Assembly (NCBI RefSeq): GCF_003611695.1
Contig: NZ_RAWE01000012.1
Location: forward strand, 1 to 64,000
Source of the DNA: Corallococcus carmarthensis
GTDB taxonomy: Bacteria; Myxococcota; Myxococcia; Myxococcales; Myxococcaceae
Direction of reading: 5' to 3'
Length of the DNA stretch: 64,000 bases
Shown piece by piece: positions 7,991 through 16,754 of the stretch. The notes beneath the pieces were generated by a model. That model did no database searches. It was not told the DNA's origin and saw only the letters and a program-made list of their open reading frames with translations. A program made the translations under genes and the position numbers. Within the stretch, counting starts at the first letter, position 1. Every line of letters begins with the position of its first letter.

Positions 7991-8920
7991 ATGAAGAAGC
8001 GCCGTGTCGCGCACACCGGCTTGAGCGCCCAGGCGGCCGACCGCCTGCGTCCCCGCCTGGATGCCTTCCTGGCAACCACCGACGCGAAGGCCCGCATCGG
8101 GTTCGATCCGGTGGAGTTCCCCCACCGCTACACGGATCCGCGCGACGTGGAGGTCAGCGCGCTGCTCGCGGCGGCGCTGGCCTACGGGCGCGCGGACCTC
8201 TTCCGCCCGAAGGTGGACGCGCTCCTGAAGCAGATGGGCCCGTCGCCCGCGGCCTTCGTGCGCGCGTTGGATGTCGCGGGAGCGAAGGCGCTCCTCACGG
8301 GCTTCGTGTACCGCTTCAACGTGGGCACGGACCTGGCGGTGCTGCTCCTGGGCATGGGTCAGGCCCTGCGCGAGCACGGCAGTCTGGAGGCCCTGTTCGT
8401 CCGGGGCTGGAAGACGAGCGGCACGCTCCACGGAGCGCTCGCGGCCTTCACCGCCGCGCTGCGGGACGTGCCCATGGACGCGCTCCGAAAAGCGATGGGG
8501 CCGGAGCGGGGGCTGCACCACCTGCTGCCTTCGCCCCTGGGACCGGGCGCGGCGAAGCGCCTCAACCTGTACCTGCGTTGGATGGTGCGCGGCCCGGATG
8601 CGGTGGACCTTGGCATCTGGAAGCAGATGCCCGCGTCAGCACTGCTGGTCCCACTGGACACGCACATCGGACGGATGGCGCTCCACCTGGGACTCACGAA
8701 GCGCACCGACCTCACGTGGCGTACGGCCGAGGAGGTCACGGCGTCGTTGCGGGCACTCGATCCAGAGGACCCCGTCCGCTACGACTTTGCTTTGTGTCAC
8801 TACGGCATGAGTGGCGCCTGCCCGGCGAAGACCTTGCCCCAGCACTGCGCGAGCTGTTCGCTCCTACCTTCCTGCAAGGTAGGGCCCCGAATCGTCGCGC
8901 GCGGTTCCGTGCAATTCTGA
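7991..8920 (+). CDS. TIGR02757 (DUF2400) family protein
   Basis: A 309-residue conserved protein matching the TIGR02757 family. The middle resembles an HhH-GPD DNA-glycosylase-like helical region with LDTHIGRMALHLGL, and the C-terminus holds four cysteines in C-x8-C-x2-C-x5-C, reminiscent of the iron-sulfur loop of endonuclease III. No experimental function is known to me, so a DNA-repair role is only suggested by that resemblance. The ATG at 7991 is used because the residues gained from a GTG at 7976 are not conserved-looking. It lies about 60 bases after the MoaB gene on the same strand. Confidence 0.8.
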   Translation: MKKRRVAHTGLSAQAADRLRPRLDAFLATTDAKARIGFDPVEFPHRYTDPRDVEVSALLAAALAYGRADLFRPKVDALLKQMGPSPAAFVRALDVAGAKALLTGFVYRFNVGTDLAVLLLGMGQALREHGSLEALFVRGWKTSGTLHGALAAFTAALRDVPMDALRKAMGPERGLHHLLPSPLGPGAAKRLNLYLRWMVRGPDAVDLGIWKQMPASALLVPLDTHIGRMALHLGLTKRTDLTWRTAEEVTASLRALDPEDPVRYDFALCHYGMSGACPAKTLPQHCASCSLLPSCKVGPRIVARGSVQF

Positions 8921-8997
8921 GTCCCACCGGACCCGGAAATGGGCTACGGGCAGTCCGCGAGGCCCCGCGTTGACGGGTTGGCACGGTCAAGGCTGCA

Positions 8998-10953
8998 ATG
9001 CGGACGGGCAACGCGGGAAGAATGATCCCGTGGGGCGCGAGGAGCGACGCGGTGCACGCAATGCTGGTGGCGGTCCCAGCCCCGGTGGCCCAGGACGTGG
9101 AGCGCGATCTATGCGCCACGGCCGAGGGGCGCGCGTGCCGTGTGATCCGCGTGGAGACCCCGCCGGAGCCGCTGCCTGAAGGACTGCTCGTCCTGTGGGA
9201 CCACGGCGGCCCGCTGGAGGCCGTGAAGGCGCGCTGCCAGTGGGCGCACGCGCGGCGGTTGCAGACGCGCACGTGGCTGGTGGTGCTGACGACGCGCGAC
9301 GGCGTGGACGCGGAGGCGCTGATCAACGCGGGCGCGGACGAGTGCGTGGCCCCGCCCGGCACGCACTGGAGCGCGAGGCTGGTGGCGCTGCGGCGCAGGT
9401 CCGCGGACGGAGACGCGCAGGCGCTCCGGCGGGCCCGCGACATGTTCCAGGGCGCGCTGGACGCGGTGCCGGAGCCGCTGTTCATCAAGGACCGCGAGCA
9501 CCGCCTGGTGGCGATCAACGGCGCCTACTGCCGCCTGTTGGATCAACCCGCCGAAGCGCTGCGCGGCACCGTCTCCTCGGCGCAGGTGCCGCCGCATGAA
9601 GCGGAGGCGTCGTGGCGCCAGGACGAGCGCGCCTTCACCACCGGGCAGACCGTGGAGGACGAGGGTTCGTTCACCGACTCGAAGGGCCGCTCGCGCGAGG
9701 TGCTCACGCAGCGGGCCGCGTACTCGCTGCCCAACGGTGAGCGCTTCCTGGTGGGGCTCGTGCGCGACGTCACCGAGCGCACCCGCCTGGAGACGCAGCG
9801 GCGGCTGGCGGAGCGGATGACGTCCGTGGGCACGCTGGCCGCGGGCGTCGCGCATGAGATCAACAACCCGCTCTCCTATGTGACCTCCAACCTGGCCTAC
9901 CTCTGGGAGCGCGTGGCGCAGCCGGTGTTGCCGGTGCCGGCCGAGCAACTGGAGGAGCTGCGGCAGGTGGTGGCCGAGGCGCTGGAGGGAGCGGGGCGGG
10001 TGCGCTCCATCGTGCGCGACCTGCGGACGTTCTCGCGCACGGAGGAGGAGCAGCACGGGCCGGTGGACGTGCGGCGCGCGGTGGAGGGCGCGGTCAAGTT
10101 GATGCGCGACGAACTCCAGCACCGCGCGCGCCTGACGTGTGACCTGGAGCCAGTGCCCGCGGTGCATGGCAACGAGGGCCGGCTGGGCCAGGTCGTCACG
10201 GGCCTGCTGATGAACGCGCTCCAGGCCTTCGGCGAGCGGCCTCCGGAAGAGAACCTGCTCAAGCTGAGCGTGCGCCCGGGCCGCGAGGGCCACGTGCTCA
10301 TCGAGGTGGAGGACAACGGGCACGGCATGCCCCCGGAGGTGCGCCAGCGCATCTTCGATCCGTTCTTCACCACGCGCTCCCCGAAGGGCGGCACGGGCCT
10401 GGGCCTGTCCATCTGCCTCACGCTGGTGCACGCGATGGGCGGCCACATCGAGGTGTCCAGCGAACAGGGGCAGGGCAGCCTCTTCCGCGTGGAGCTGCCG
10501 GCGCTCGCGTTGCTGCCCGAAACGGCCCGGCCCGCGCAGGCGGTCCAGGCCGTGGTGGAGGACTCCTCGCAGGCGGTGCGCGCGACGCGGAACCTGCGCA
10601 GGCTGCTGCTCATCGACGACGAGCCGGCGGTGGGCAGCGCGGTGAGCCGGCTCTTGCGCAACCTCTACGACGTGCACGTCATCCAGGACGCGCGCGAAGC
10701 GCTGCGGCGGCTGTCGCATGGCGAGAAGTTCGACGCCATCCTCTGCGACCTGATGATGCCGGGCATGAGCGGCATGGACTTCCTGGTGGAGCTGGAGCGG
10801 CTGGCGCCGGAGCTGGCGCCGCGCACCGGCCTGATGACGGGCGGGGTGAACCCGCAGGCCCGTGAGTTCGTGGGCCGCCGCGCGCGCGAGCTGCTGGAGA
10901 AGCCCTTCGAGCGCGACCAGCTGTGCACCTTCGTCGAAACCCTGATGCAATGA
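8998..10953 (+). CDS. Hybrid sensor histidine kinase with PAS and C-terminal receiver
   Basis: A cytoplasmic 651-residue signalling protein with no membrane segment. Order of domains: a receiver-like N-terminal region (about 20-140) without a clear phospho-acceptor, a PAS domain (about 150-260, LFIKDREHRLVAINGAYC), HisKA with His286 in AAGVAHEINNPL, HATPase with DNGHGMPPEV and GTGLGLSICL, and a receiver domain with LLLIDDEP and Asp584 in CDLMMPGMSG. The HEINNPLSY form resembles NtrB-like kinases. The start could instead be the ATG at 9022, because a sigma54-like -24/-12 element sits at 8979-8994 and would place the transcript start after 8998. The stop overlaps the start of the hydrolase gene. 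Confidence 0.92.
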   Translation: MRTGNAGRMIPWGARSDAVHAMLVAVPAPVAQDVERDLCATAEGRACRVIRVETPPEPLPEGLLVLWDHGGPLEAVKARCQWAHARRLQTRTWLVVLTTRDGVDAEALINAGADECVAPPGTHWSARLVALRRRSADGDAQALRRARDMFQGALDAVPEPLFIKDREHRLVAINGAYCRLLDQPAEALRGTVSSAQVPPHEAEASWRQDERAFTTGQTVEDEGSFTDSKGRSREVLTQRAAYSLPNGERFLVGLVRDVTERTRLETQRRLAERMTSVGTLAAGVAHEINNPLSYVTSNLAYLWERVAQPVLPVPAEQLEELRQVVAEALEGAGRVRSIVRDLRTFSRTEEEQHGPVDVRRAVEGAVKLMRDELQHRARLTCDLEPVPAVHGNEGRLGQVVTGLLMNALQAFGERPPEENLLKLSVRPGREGHVLIEVEDNGHGMPPEVRQRIFDPFFTTRSPKGGTGLGLSICLTLVHAMGGHIEVSSEQGQGSLFRVELPALALLPETARPAQAVQAVVEDSSQAVRATRNLRRLLLIDDEPAVGSAVSRLLRNLYDVHVIQDAREALRRLSHGEKFDAILCDLMMPGMSGMDFLVELERLAPELAPRTGLMTGGVNPQAREFVGRRARELLEKPFERDQLCTFVETLMQ

Positions 10954-12104
10954 AGCGCCGGACGCGCTGGACGCTGGGGGCCGCGCTGGCGGCCCTGCTG
11001 CTCGCGGTCGTCTTCCTGGTGCCGCCCGAGCTGCGCGGGCTGTCCTTCGTGCTGCGCGCGGCGGGCCTCCACGGCACCACGGCCGATGCCGTGGCCCGCC
11101 ATGGCACCGGGGCCTTCACCGTCACGGACCTGAGCGTGCCCACGCGCCACGGGCCGGTGCGGGCGCGGCTCTACCAGCCGGATGAGCGCAAGCGCCGGCT
11201 CATCGTGCTCACGTCGGGTGTGCACGCGGCGGGCATCGACGAGCCCCGGCTGGTGAAGCTGGCGGAGGACCTGGCCATGGGGGGACAGCCGGTGCTCACG
11301 CCCGAGCCGCCGGACCTGCTGCGCTACGAAATCACCCCGCGCCTGCCGGACGTCATCGAGGACACGGCCCTCTGGGCGCTGGGGCCGGGAGCGCTGGCGC
11401 CCGAGGGGAAGGTGGATCTCTTCGGCATCAGCTTCTCCGGGGGTCTGTCCGTCGTCGCGGCGGGCCGGCCTGCGCTGCGCGACAAGGTGGCCGCGGTGCT
11501 GTCCTTCGGCGGGCACGGCGAGCTGTCGCGCGTGCTGTCCTTCCTGTGCACGGGCGTGCAGGCGGACGGGGTGCACCGCACGCCGCACGACTACGGCGTG
11601 GTGGTCATCCTGCTGAACGTCGCGGACCGCCTGGTGCCACCGGAGCAGGTGGAGGCGCTGCGCAAGGGCGTCCTCAAGTTCATGCACGCGTCGCACCTGA
11701 CGCTCGTGGATGGCAAGCAGGCGGAAGCCGCGTTCGCGGAAGCCCGAGCGATGGAGGCCACGTTGCCGGAGCCCGCCGCCACGCTGCTGCACCAGGTGAA
11801 CACGCGCGACGTGGCCGCGCTGGGGCCCCGGTTGCTGCCCTTCGTGAAGGGCTTCGCCGGAGACCCGTCACTGTCGCCGGAGCACTCCCCCGCGCCCCGG
11901 GCGCCGGTGTACCTGCTGCACGGGACGGATGACTCGGTCATCCCCGCCATCGAGTCCACGCTCCTGGCGCGCGCACTGGAGCCGCACACGCACGTGCACC
12001 TTCGGCCCACGCCGCTGATCACCCACGCGGAGATGGACCGGCAGTCCGGCGCGATGGAAGCGCTGAAGCTGGTGCACTTCTGGTCCGCCCTCCTCGACGA
12101 GTAG
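10950..12104 (+). CDS. Membrane-anchored alpha/beta hydrolase
   Basis: The 384-residue product has an N-terminal membrane anchor or uncleaved signal (ALAALLLAVVFLVPP, residues 10-24) and an alpha/beta-hydrolase domain. Visible catalytic elements are the nucleophile elbow FGISFSGG, an acid in LLHGTDDSVIPA and a His in LITHAEMD near the C-terminus. The substrate is not evident. The ATG at 10950 overlaps the stop codon of the histidine kinase (ATGA), so the two are translated together. The coupling suggests that the hydrolase acts in the same response as the kinase, which is inference. Confidence 0.82.
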   Translation: MKRRTRWTLGAALAALLLAVVFLVPPELRGLSFVLRAAGLHGTTADAVARHGTGAFTVTDLSVPTRHGPVRARLYQPDERKRRLIVLTSGVHAAGIDEPRLVKLAEDLAMGGQPVLTPEPPDLLRYEITPRLPDVIEDTALWALGPGALAPEGKVDLFGISFSGGLSVVAAGRPALRDKVAAVLSFGGHGELSRVLSFLCTGVQADGVHRTPHDYGVVVILLNVADRLVPPEQVEALRKGVLKFMHASHLTLVDGKQAEAAFAEARAMEATLPEPAATLLHQVNTRDVAALGPRLLPFVKGFAGDPSLSPEHSPAPRAPVYLLHGTDDSVIPAIESTLLARALEPHTHVHLRPTPLITHAEMDRQSGAMEALKLVHFWSALLDE

Positions 12105-12148
12105 TGCGCCGCCGCGCGACTTGACGTCCGAGCCCGTGAGCGGGTGCC

Positions 12149-13543
12149 ATGGCGGGCATGTCCGTGTCCCTCATGGTGTCCTTCGGGCTTGGCTGGCTGT
12201 TGGCGGCCGCGCCTTCGCAGTCGGAGCGCATCGTCCCGTGTACGCCGGGCACTTCCGATTGGAGCTCGGCGAAGGAGGAGTTGGCCGCGTTCGACGCGCG
12301 GATGGAGGCGCTCCCGGAGGACGGCGAGGTGGAGGAGGCGCGGACGGCGATGCGGGTCCTGCTGGGCCACCGTTGCTTCGGCATCGCTCGTGAGGAGGAG
12401 CACCGCGAGCCGTTGACCGTGGACGCTGAGCACAGCGTGCCCGCGCTCGCGCTGAAGGCGTGGTGGCGCGACGGGGGCAAGGCTTACTTCGCGTCCCAGC
12501 TGGAACTGGGCCGTGCCGGGGCACAGACCGTCGTGATTCCTCCGGACCTCCGTGACGTGCTGTCGCGCGAGTCCTCGCCCAGGCATCGGCTGGCATCCCT
12601 GCTGTGTCCCTTGAAGGCCGGTGCGTGCGGCGCGGAGACCGAAGCCTGGCGCGCGAGAGCGGAGAAGGCCTTCCGGCGGGAGAACCGCCGCCCCGGCACG
12701 TTCGACGAGGATGCGCCGCCTCCGCCGGACTGCATGAAGGAGGCCCGGAAGCAGCCCTCACGGCTTCGCTACAAGGCCTGGCGAGGATGCCTGGCACTCG
12801 AACCCAAAGCGCGTCAGGTCCAGTCGGTGCTGCCGCTGGGACGCATCCGCGTTCCGATGGATGGCTGGCTGGTGATCCGGGGCCGGCGAGGGCATTACAA
12901 CTTCTGTGATCAGCTCGACGCGTACCACCTGGCGACGGGGACCACGTACCGCTCGAACAGTTGCTCCAATCTGGCGCTGAAGTCCGACGGCAAGGTGGAC
13001 GCGGCGGGGACGGACGCCGCGCGCCAATCCGGTGTGAAGGTGGGGCGCGTGTCGCTGGAGCGGATCCGCGAGCTGATGTGGATGTTGCTGCTGGAGCCCG
13101 AAGTGGAGGACGGCGTGCAGGTGGAGGCCGTGCGCATCCCGGTGCCGAAGGGCCTCCGCGTCGAGTGGCCCGTGACCGATGAAGGGAGCGGAGGCGGGAT
13201 CTCCGGTGGGGCCTTTGGAGGCTCCTCGGCGCAGACGACCCTGAGCTGGAACTGGTTTCCTCCCGGAGGCGCGGAGCTCGTGTCGGGCCAGTTCACGTTT
13301 CCCTATTCGTGGGCTCCCGGCGAGGACCACGCGAACGTGCTCATGACCGAGGCGGAGGCCACATTCCAGGAAGGCTGCCCGGCGTTGCCCGTCCCCGTCA
13401 GGGAGCTCGACTTCACGCGCGAGCCCGGCGTCAACAAGCTCGATGCGCCGGAGGGCGTGTCGCGGGTGCAGGACGCGCGGGTGGACGCGTTACTCACCTG
13501 GAAGCCGCCACCGGGGTGCGTCCCGGGCAAGGACGGTGGATGA
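12149..13543 (+). CDS. Secreted protein of unknown function
   Basis: I do not recognise this 464-residue protein. It starts with a probable signal peptide (MVSFGLGWLLAAAPSQS around residues 9-25). The mature part contains several cysteines, including CTPG, LLCPLKAGACG, PPPDC, RGCLAL, NFCDQLD and SNSCSNL, which fits an exported disulfide-bonded protein. A central region has GRIRVPMDGWLVIRGRRGHYNFC, and a Gly-rich stretch GSGGGISGGAFGG lies near residue 350. Codon use matches its neighbours. An internal ATG at 12158 would shorten the signal peptide by three residues. The gene lies between the hydrolase and the ethanolamine lyase with no obvious shared function. Confidence 0.72.
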   Translation: MAGMSVSLMVSFGLGWLLAAAPSQSERIVPCTPGTSDWSSAKEELAAFDARMEALPEDGEVEEARTAMRVLLGHRCFGIAREEEHREPLTVDAEHSVPALALKAWWRDGGKAYFASQLELGRAGAQTVVIPPDLRDVLSRESSPRHRLASLLCPLKAGACGAETEAWRARAEKAFRRENRRPGTFDEDAPPPPDCMKEARKQPSRLRYKAWRGCLALEPKARQVQSVLPLGRIRVPMDGWLVIRGRRGHYNFCDQLDAYHLATGTTYRSNSCSNLALKSDGKVDAAGTDAARQSGVKVGRVSLERIRELMWMLLLEPEVEDGVQVEAVRIPVPKGLRVEWPVTDEGSGGGISGGAFGGSSAQTTLSWNWFPPGGAELVSGQFTFPYSWAPGEDHANVLMTEAEATFQEGCPALPVPVRELDFTREPGVNKLDAPEGVSRVQDARVDALLTWKPPPGCVPGKDGG

Positions 13544-13667
13544 GCTTCGGCGCGCTGACGATTGCAACAGCAAGCATCGTGTGGAGCAGGCGTCCGGGCG
13601 TCACGCAGGCGACAGCGCCGTGGGGGGATGGTGGCGCGGCGGGGGCGCCGGATAAAGCTCTCGTCCC

Positions 13668-15905
13668 ATGAGCGTCCGTCTCCCCGACGTCCACCCCGAC
13701 GAAGACGTGTTGGACTACGTGCAGCGCCTGAGCGGTGGCTTCGATGCGCGCCTGTATCAACAGGTATTGGGCGCGGCGAACGCGTTCAAGGAAGGCGACG
13801 CGGCCATCGGTGTCGCGGCGGCGGATGAGGACTCGCGACGGAATGCGCGGACCCTGCTGTCGCGCACGCGGTTGGACGACGTGCACGCGCATCCTCCGTT
13901 CGAGGACCGGCTGCACATCTTCAACCTGGAGGCGTGGGACTCCGCGCGCTGGAAGCGCGTGGCGGGCTGGACGCTGGGCCAGCTCAAGGACTTCCTGCTC
14001 ACCGCTGGCGAGTCGCAAGTGCATGAAGTGCTCGATGGTCTCCCCAGCGATGTCATCGCGTGCGTCGTGAAGCTGATGACCGACGCGGAGCTCAAGGCGG
14101 TGGGTGGGCGCATCTTCCATCCGTTGCCGGGCAGCCGCGTGGGCGCGAAGGGCTACCTGGGCGCGCGCTTGCAGCCCAACTCGCCCACGGATCATCCGGA
14201 GGACATCCGCTGGCAGGTCTTCAACGGGTGGTCCTTCGCGGTGGGCGACGTGGTGTTGGGGACCAACCCGGTGTCGTCGGATCCGGCGTCGGTGGCCGCG
14301 GTGGAGTCCGCGCTGCACGACGTGCTGACGACGTTCGGGCTGGAGGAGGTGATGCCCCACTGCGTGCTCGCGCACATCGACGTGCAGGCGCAGGTGGAGG
14401 CGCTGCGGCCGGGCACCACGGGCATCTGGTTCCAGAGCCTCGGCGGGAACGAGGCGGCCAACCGCACCTTCGACGTGACGCTGGAGAAGATGGTGGCGCA
14501 CGCGGCGGCGCGCACCGGGCGGTGGGGCCTGTACTTCGAAACCGGGCAGGGCGCGGACGCGACGAACGGCCACCATCACGGCACGGACATGCTCATCCAC
14601 GAGTCGCGCAAGTACGGCTTCGCGCGGGCCCTGAAGCGCCGGGTGGCCATCGCGCAGGCGGGCGCGGGGCGCGACGCGGAGCCATGGGTGCACGTCAACG
14701 ACGTGGCGGGCTTCATCGGGCCGGAGGTGTTCCGCACGCGCGAGCAGCTGGTGCGCTGCTGTCTGGAAGACATCGTGATGGGCAAGCTGCACGGCCTCAC
14801 GCTGGGCCTGGACGTGTGCTCCACGCTGCACATGGACGTGACGCTGGACGACCTGGGCTGGTGCCAGGAGCAGCTCGCGGAAGCGGGGCCCGCGTACATG
14901 ATGGCGCTGCCCACGCGGAATGATCCGATGCTCAGCTACCTCACCACGTCCTTCCAGGACCACGTGCGGCTGCGCGAGCGGCGCGGCCTGAAGGTGGACG
15001 ACCGGATGTGGGCGTTCTTCCAGCGCCTGGGCGTCATCGACGCCGATGGCCGGCCCACGAAGCACTTCGGGGATCCGGCGCACGTCTACGTGCACTACCG
15101 CCGCCACAAGGGCGACACGAGGACGGAAGGCGAGCTTCGGGCGGAGGCGGAAGCGAAGATGGCGGAGGTGCGCGCCCGGAGCGTGCCTCTAGCGGTGGGG
15201 CACGGCGAGGAGCCCTGGACGCTGGAGCCGTCGCTGGAGAAGGACCTGCGAGGGTTGTACGAGGACGCCAAGGTGGGTTTGTGGTCGGAGCTGTCCGACG
15301 CGGCGGTGGAGGCCCTGCCGGGCGCGGTGCGGCTGCGGACGAACTCCGAGGACCGCCGCGACTACATCCTGCATCCGCCGTCGGGCGAGTCGCTGGACGC
15401 GAAGTCGGAGGCCACGGTGCGTGCGCTGCGTGACCGGCAGGGCGGACGGTGGGACGCGCAGATTGTGATTTCGGACGGCTTGGATCCGCGCTCGCTGATG
15501 GACGCGGGCCACCTGGCGCCGTTCCTGGCGCGGCTGCGCGCGGAGTTGGAGGCGACGGGCTGGAGGGTGGCGCCGGAGGTGCTGGTGGTGAAGCACGGCC
15601 GGGTGCGCGCGGGCTACCAGGTGGGCCAGCTGCTGTTCGGCGCGGAAGGGGACACGCGTCCGCGCGCCCTGGTGCATGTGATTGGCGAGCGCCCCGGCTC
15701 CGGGCACCACGCCTTCTCCGCGTACCTCACCGCGCCGGACGCGGACACCTGGGCGAAGCCGGGCGCGGTGGACCACGACCGCACCCGGCTCATCGCCGGC
15801 ATCTCCGACACCAGCGTCAGGCCGGAGGATGCCGCCGTGGAGTCAGCGCGGATCCTCGCGGAGACGCGGACTTCAACCGCCTCCGTGGTGTCGGGGGTGG
15901 GCTAA
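13668..15905 (+). CDS. eutBC: Fused ethanolamine ammonia-lyase, EutB-EutC single chain
   Basis: Ethanolamine ammonia-lyase is an adenosylcobalamin enzyme converting ethanolamine to acetaldehyde and ammonia, normally from separate large (EutB) and small (EutC) subunits. This 745-residue chain contains both. Residues about 1-465 match EutB (ARLQPNSPTDHPEDI, GDVVLGTNPVSSDP, YFETGQGADATNGHHHG, GLDVCSTLHMDV). A charged linker of about 30 residues follows, then EutC from about 495 (VRLRTNSEDRRDYILHPP, IVISDGLDPRSL, GYQVGQLLFGAEG, VIGERPGSG). Key segments look intact. No shell-protein, eutA, eutD or eutE gene is nearby, so a microcompartment is not indicated. The TAA stop overlaps the stop codon of the convergent lipoprotein gene, and the last 110 bases are copied downstream. 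Confidence 0.92.
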   Translation: MSVRLPDVHPDEDVLDYVQRLSGGFDARLYQQVLGAANAFKEGDAAIGVAAADEDSRRNARTLLSRTRLDDVHAHPPFEDRLHIFNLEAWDSARWKRVAGWTLGQLKDFLLTAGESQVHEVLDGLPSDVIACVVKLMTDAELKAVGGRIFHPLPGSRVGAKGYLGARLQPNSPTDHPEDIRWQVFNGWSFAVGDVVLGTNPVSSDPASVAAVESALHDVLTTFGLEEVMPHCVLAHIDVQAQVEALRPGTTGIWFQSLGGNEAANRTFDVTLEKMVAHAAARTGRWGLYFETGQGADATNGHHHGTDMLIHESRKYGFARALKRRVAIAQAGAGRDAEPWVHVNDVAGFIGPEVFRTREQLVRCCLEDIVMGKLHGLTLGLDVCSTLHMDVTLDDLGWCQEQLAEAGPAYMMALPTRNDPMLSYLTTSFQDHVRLRERRGLKVDDRMWAFFQRLGVIDADGRPTKHFGDPAHVYVHYRRHKGDTRTEGELRAEAEAKMAEVRARSVPLAVGHGEEPWTLEPSLEKDLRGLYEDAKVGLWSELSDAAVEALPGAVRLRTNSEDRRDYILHPPSGESLDAKSEATVRALRDRQGGRWDAQIVISDGLDPRSLMDAGHLAPFLARLRAELEATGWRVAPEVLVVKHGRVRAGYQVGQLLFGAEGDTRPRALVHVIGERPGSGHHAFSAYLTAPDADTWAKPGAVDHDRTRLIAGISDTSVRPEDAAVESARILAETRTSTASVVSGVG

Positions 15906-16153
15906 CAGCTGGTGTTCTCCCAGTAGGTCGAAGACGTCTGGCCCCAGCTCACCCAGTTTCCGCAATAGCACCCGCGCTGACCGACGATGATCGAGTGGGA
16001 CGCGTTGTTGTAATACGTGATCATGTTGTCAGTGTTGAGGCAGTCCGGGAGCGCCGACTCCTGCGAGGCCAGGTCCGACCCCTCCTCCAGCTCCATGGGA
16101 CCGCCACAGCCCACCGCCATCGCCAACAGACCGCCAATCAGGAACGTGCGCAT
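15902..16153 (-). CDS. Small Cys-rich lipoprotein, paralogue 1 of 3
   Basis: An 83-residue predicted lipoprotein. The N-terminus MRTFLIGGLLAMAVGCGG gives a signal peptide ending in a lipobox-like AVGC. The mature part shares a pattern with the two neighbouring paralogues: SQES/APLPxC, a YYNNA segment, GxxGCYCG, a Trp-Gly pair and a Cys as the last residue. That is four mature cysteines, fit for two disulfides. The start is the ATG at 16153, which has a strong GGAGG ribosome site; longer upstream frames lack this and are not shared by the paralogues. The gene is convergent with eutBC, their stops overlapping by three bases. No known domain is recognised. Confidence 0.85.
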   Translation of the reverse strand: MRTFLIGGLLAMAVGCGGPMELEEGSDLASQESALPDCLNTDNMITYYNNASHSIIVGQRGCYCGNWVSWGQTSSTYWENTSC

Positions 16154-16258
16154 GCGTCCTCCGTGAGGGGGTTGCCGCGCGAACCTACACCATGCGTCTG
16201 TCGTTGGAATCTCCGGGAACCGACGCGACTGCATCCAGCATCCGCCATCGCAGGTGGA

Positions 16259-16380
16259 CGCCGGCATCTCCGACATCAGCATCTGGCCGGAGGACGCCGC
16301 CGTGGCGTCGGCGTGAAGTCGGCGCGGATCCTCGCGGAGACGCCGACTTCAACCGCCTTCGTGGTGCCGGGAGTGGCTCA
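16259..16380 (+). repeat. Copied 3' end of eutBC (non-coding remnant)
   Basis: This stretch repeats the last 115 or so bases of eutBC (about 15790-15908): both contain cgccggcatctccgaca, ggccggaggatgccgccgtgg with one change, and gcgcggatcctcgcggagac. The copy carries a small insertion and no reading frame of its own. It sits immediately before the 3' end of lipoprotein paralogue 2, exactly as the original sits before paralogue 1. This shows that paralogues 1 and 2 arose by tandem duplication of a segment that began inside eutBC. Confidence 0.85.
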
Positions 16381-16635
16381 GCAGTTCTGGCGGGTGTTGT
16401 GGTAGGCCGACGTCTTCCCCCAGTTGATATAGGTTCCGCAGGAACACCCGCGCTCACCGATGACCGCCGTGAGGGACGCGTTGTAGTAGCGGACGACGCT
16501 GGTCGGGAGGTTGGTGCAGTTCGGGAGCGGCGACTCCTGCGAGGCCAGGTCCACCGCCTCCTCCTGCTCCTGCTCCATGGGACCGCCACAGCCCACCGCC
16601 ATCGCCAACAGACCACCAATCAGAAACGTGCGCAT
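16378..16635 (-). CDS. Small Cys-rich lipoprotein, paralogue 2 of 3
   Basis: An 85-residue paralogue of the gene at 15902-16153, with the same signal peptide MRTFLIGGLLAMAVGCGG. The acidic stretch after the lipid-anchored Cys is longer (EQEQEEAVD). The Cys pattern is kept: LPNC, GERGCSCG and a C-terminal Cys. The leader upstream of the ATG at 16635 is similar to that of paralogue 1, with a shared TTCCAA and TATGTT-like pair 17 bases apart that may be a weak promoter. The duplicated eutBC tail at its 3' end marks it as one copy of a tandem duplication. Function is unknown. Confidence 0.85.
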   Translation of the reverse strand: MRTFLIGGLLAMAVGCGGPMEQEQEEAVDLASQESPLPNCTNLPTSVVRYYNASLTAVIGERGCSCGTYINWGKTSAYHNTRQNC

Positions 16636-16754
16636 GCTTCCTCCATGAGGGGTTTGCCGCGCGAACATAAACCGATGCGTCTGTCTTTGGAATCTCCGTT
16701 GAGTGCGTGACCCAGCGCGCAATGCCGGGTCACGCCACCTCCGACGTCAGCGGT

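Noticed and set aside
13544..13667. Possible cobalamin riboswitch before the B12-dependent eutBC gene
   Set aside because: Only 124 bases are available, no B12-box-like sequence was found, and the class usually needs about 200 bases.
16700..16754. A third copy of the eutBC tail before lipoprotein paralogue 3
   Set aside because: Only a very short similarity (ctccgac-like) is visible, not enough to claim homology.
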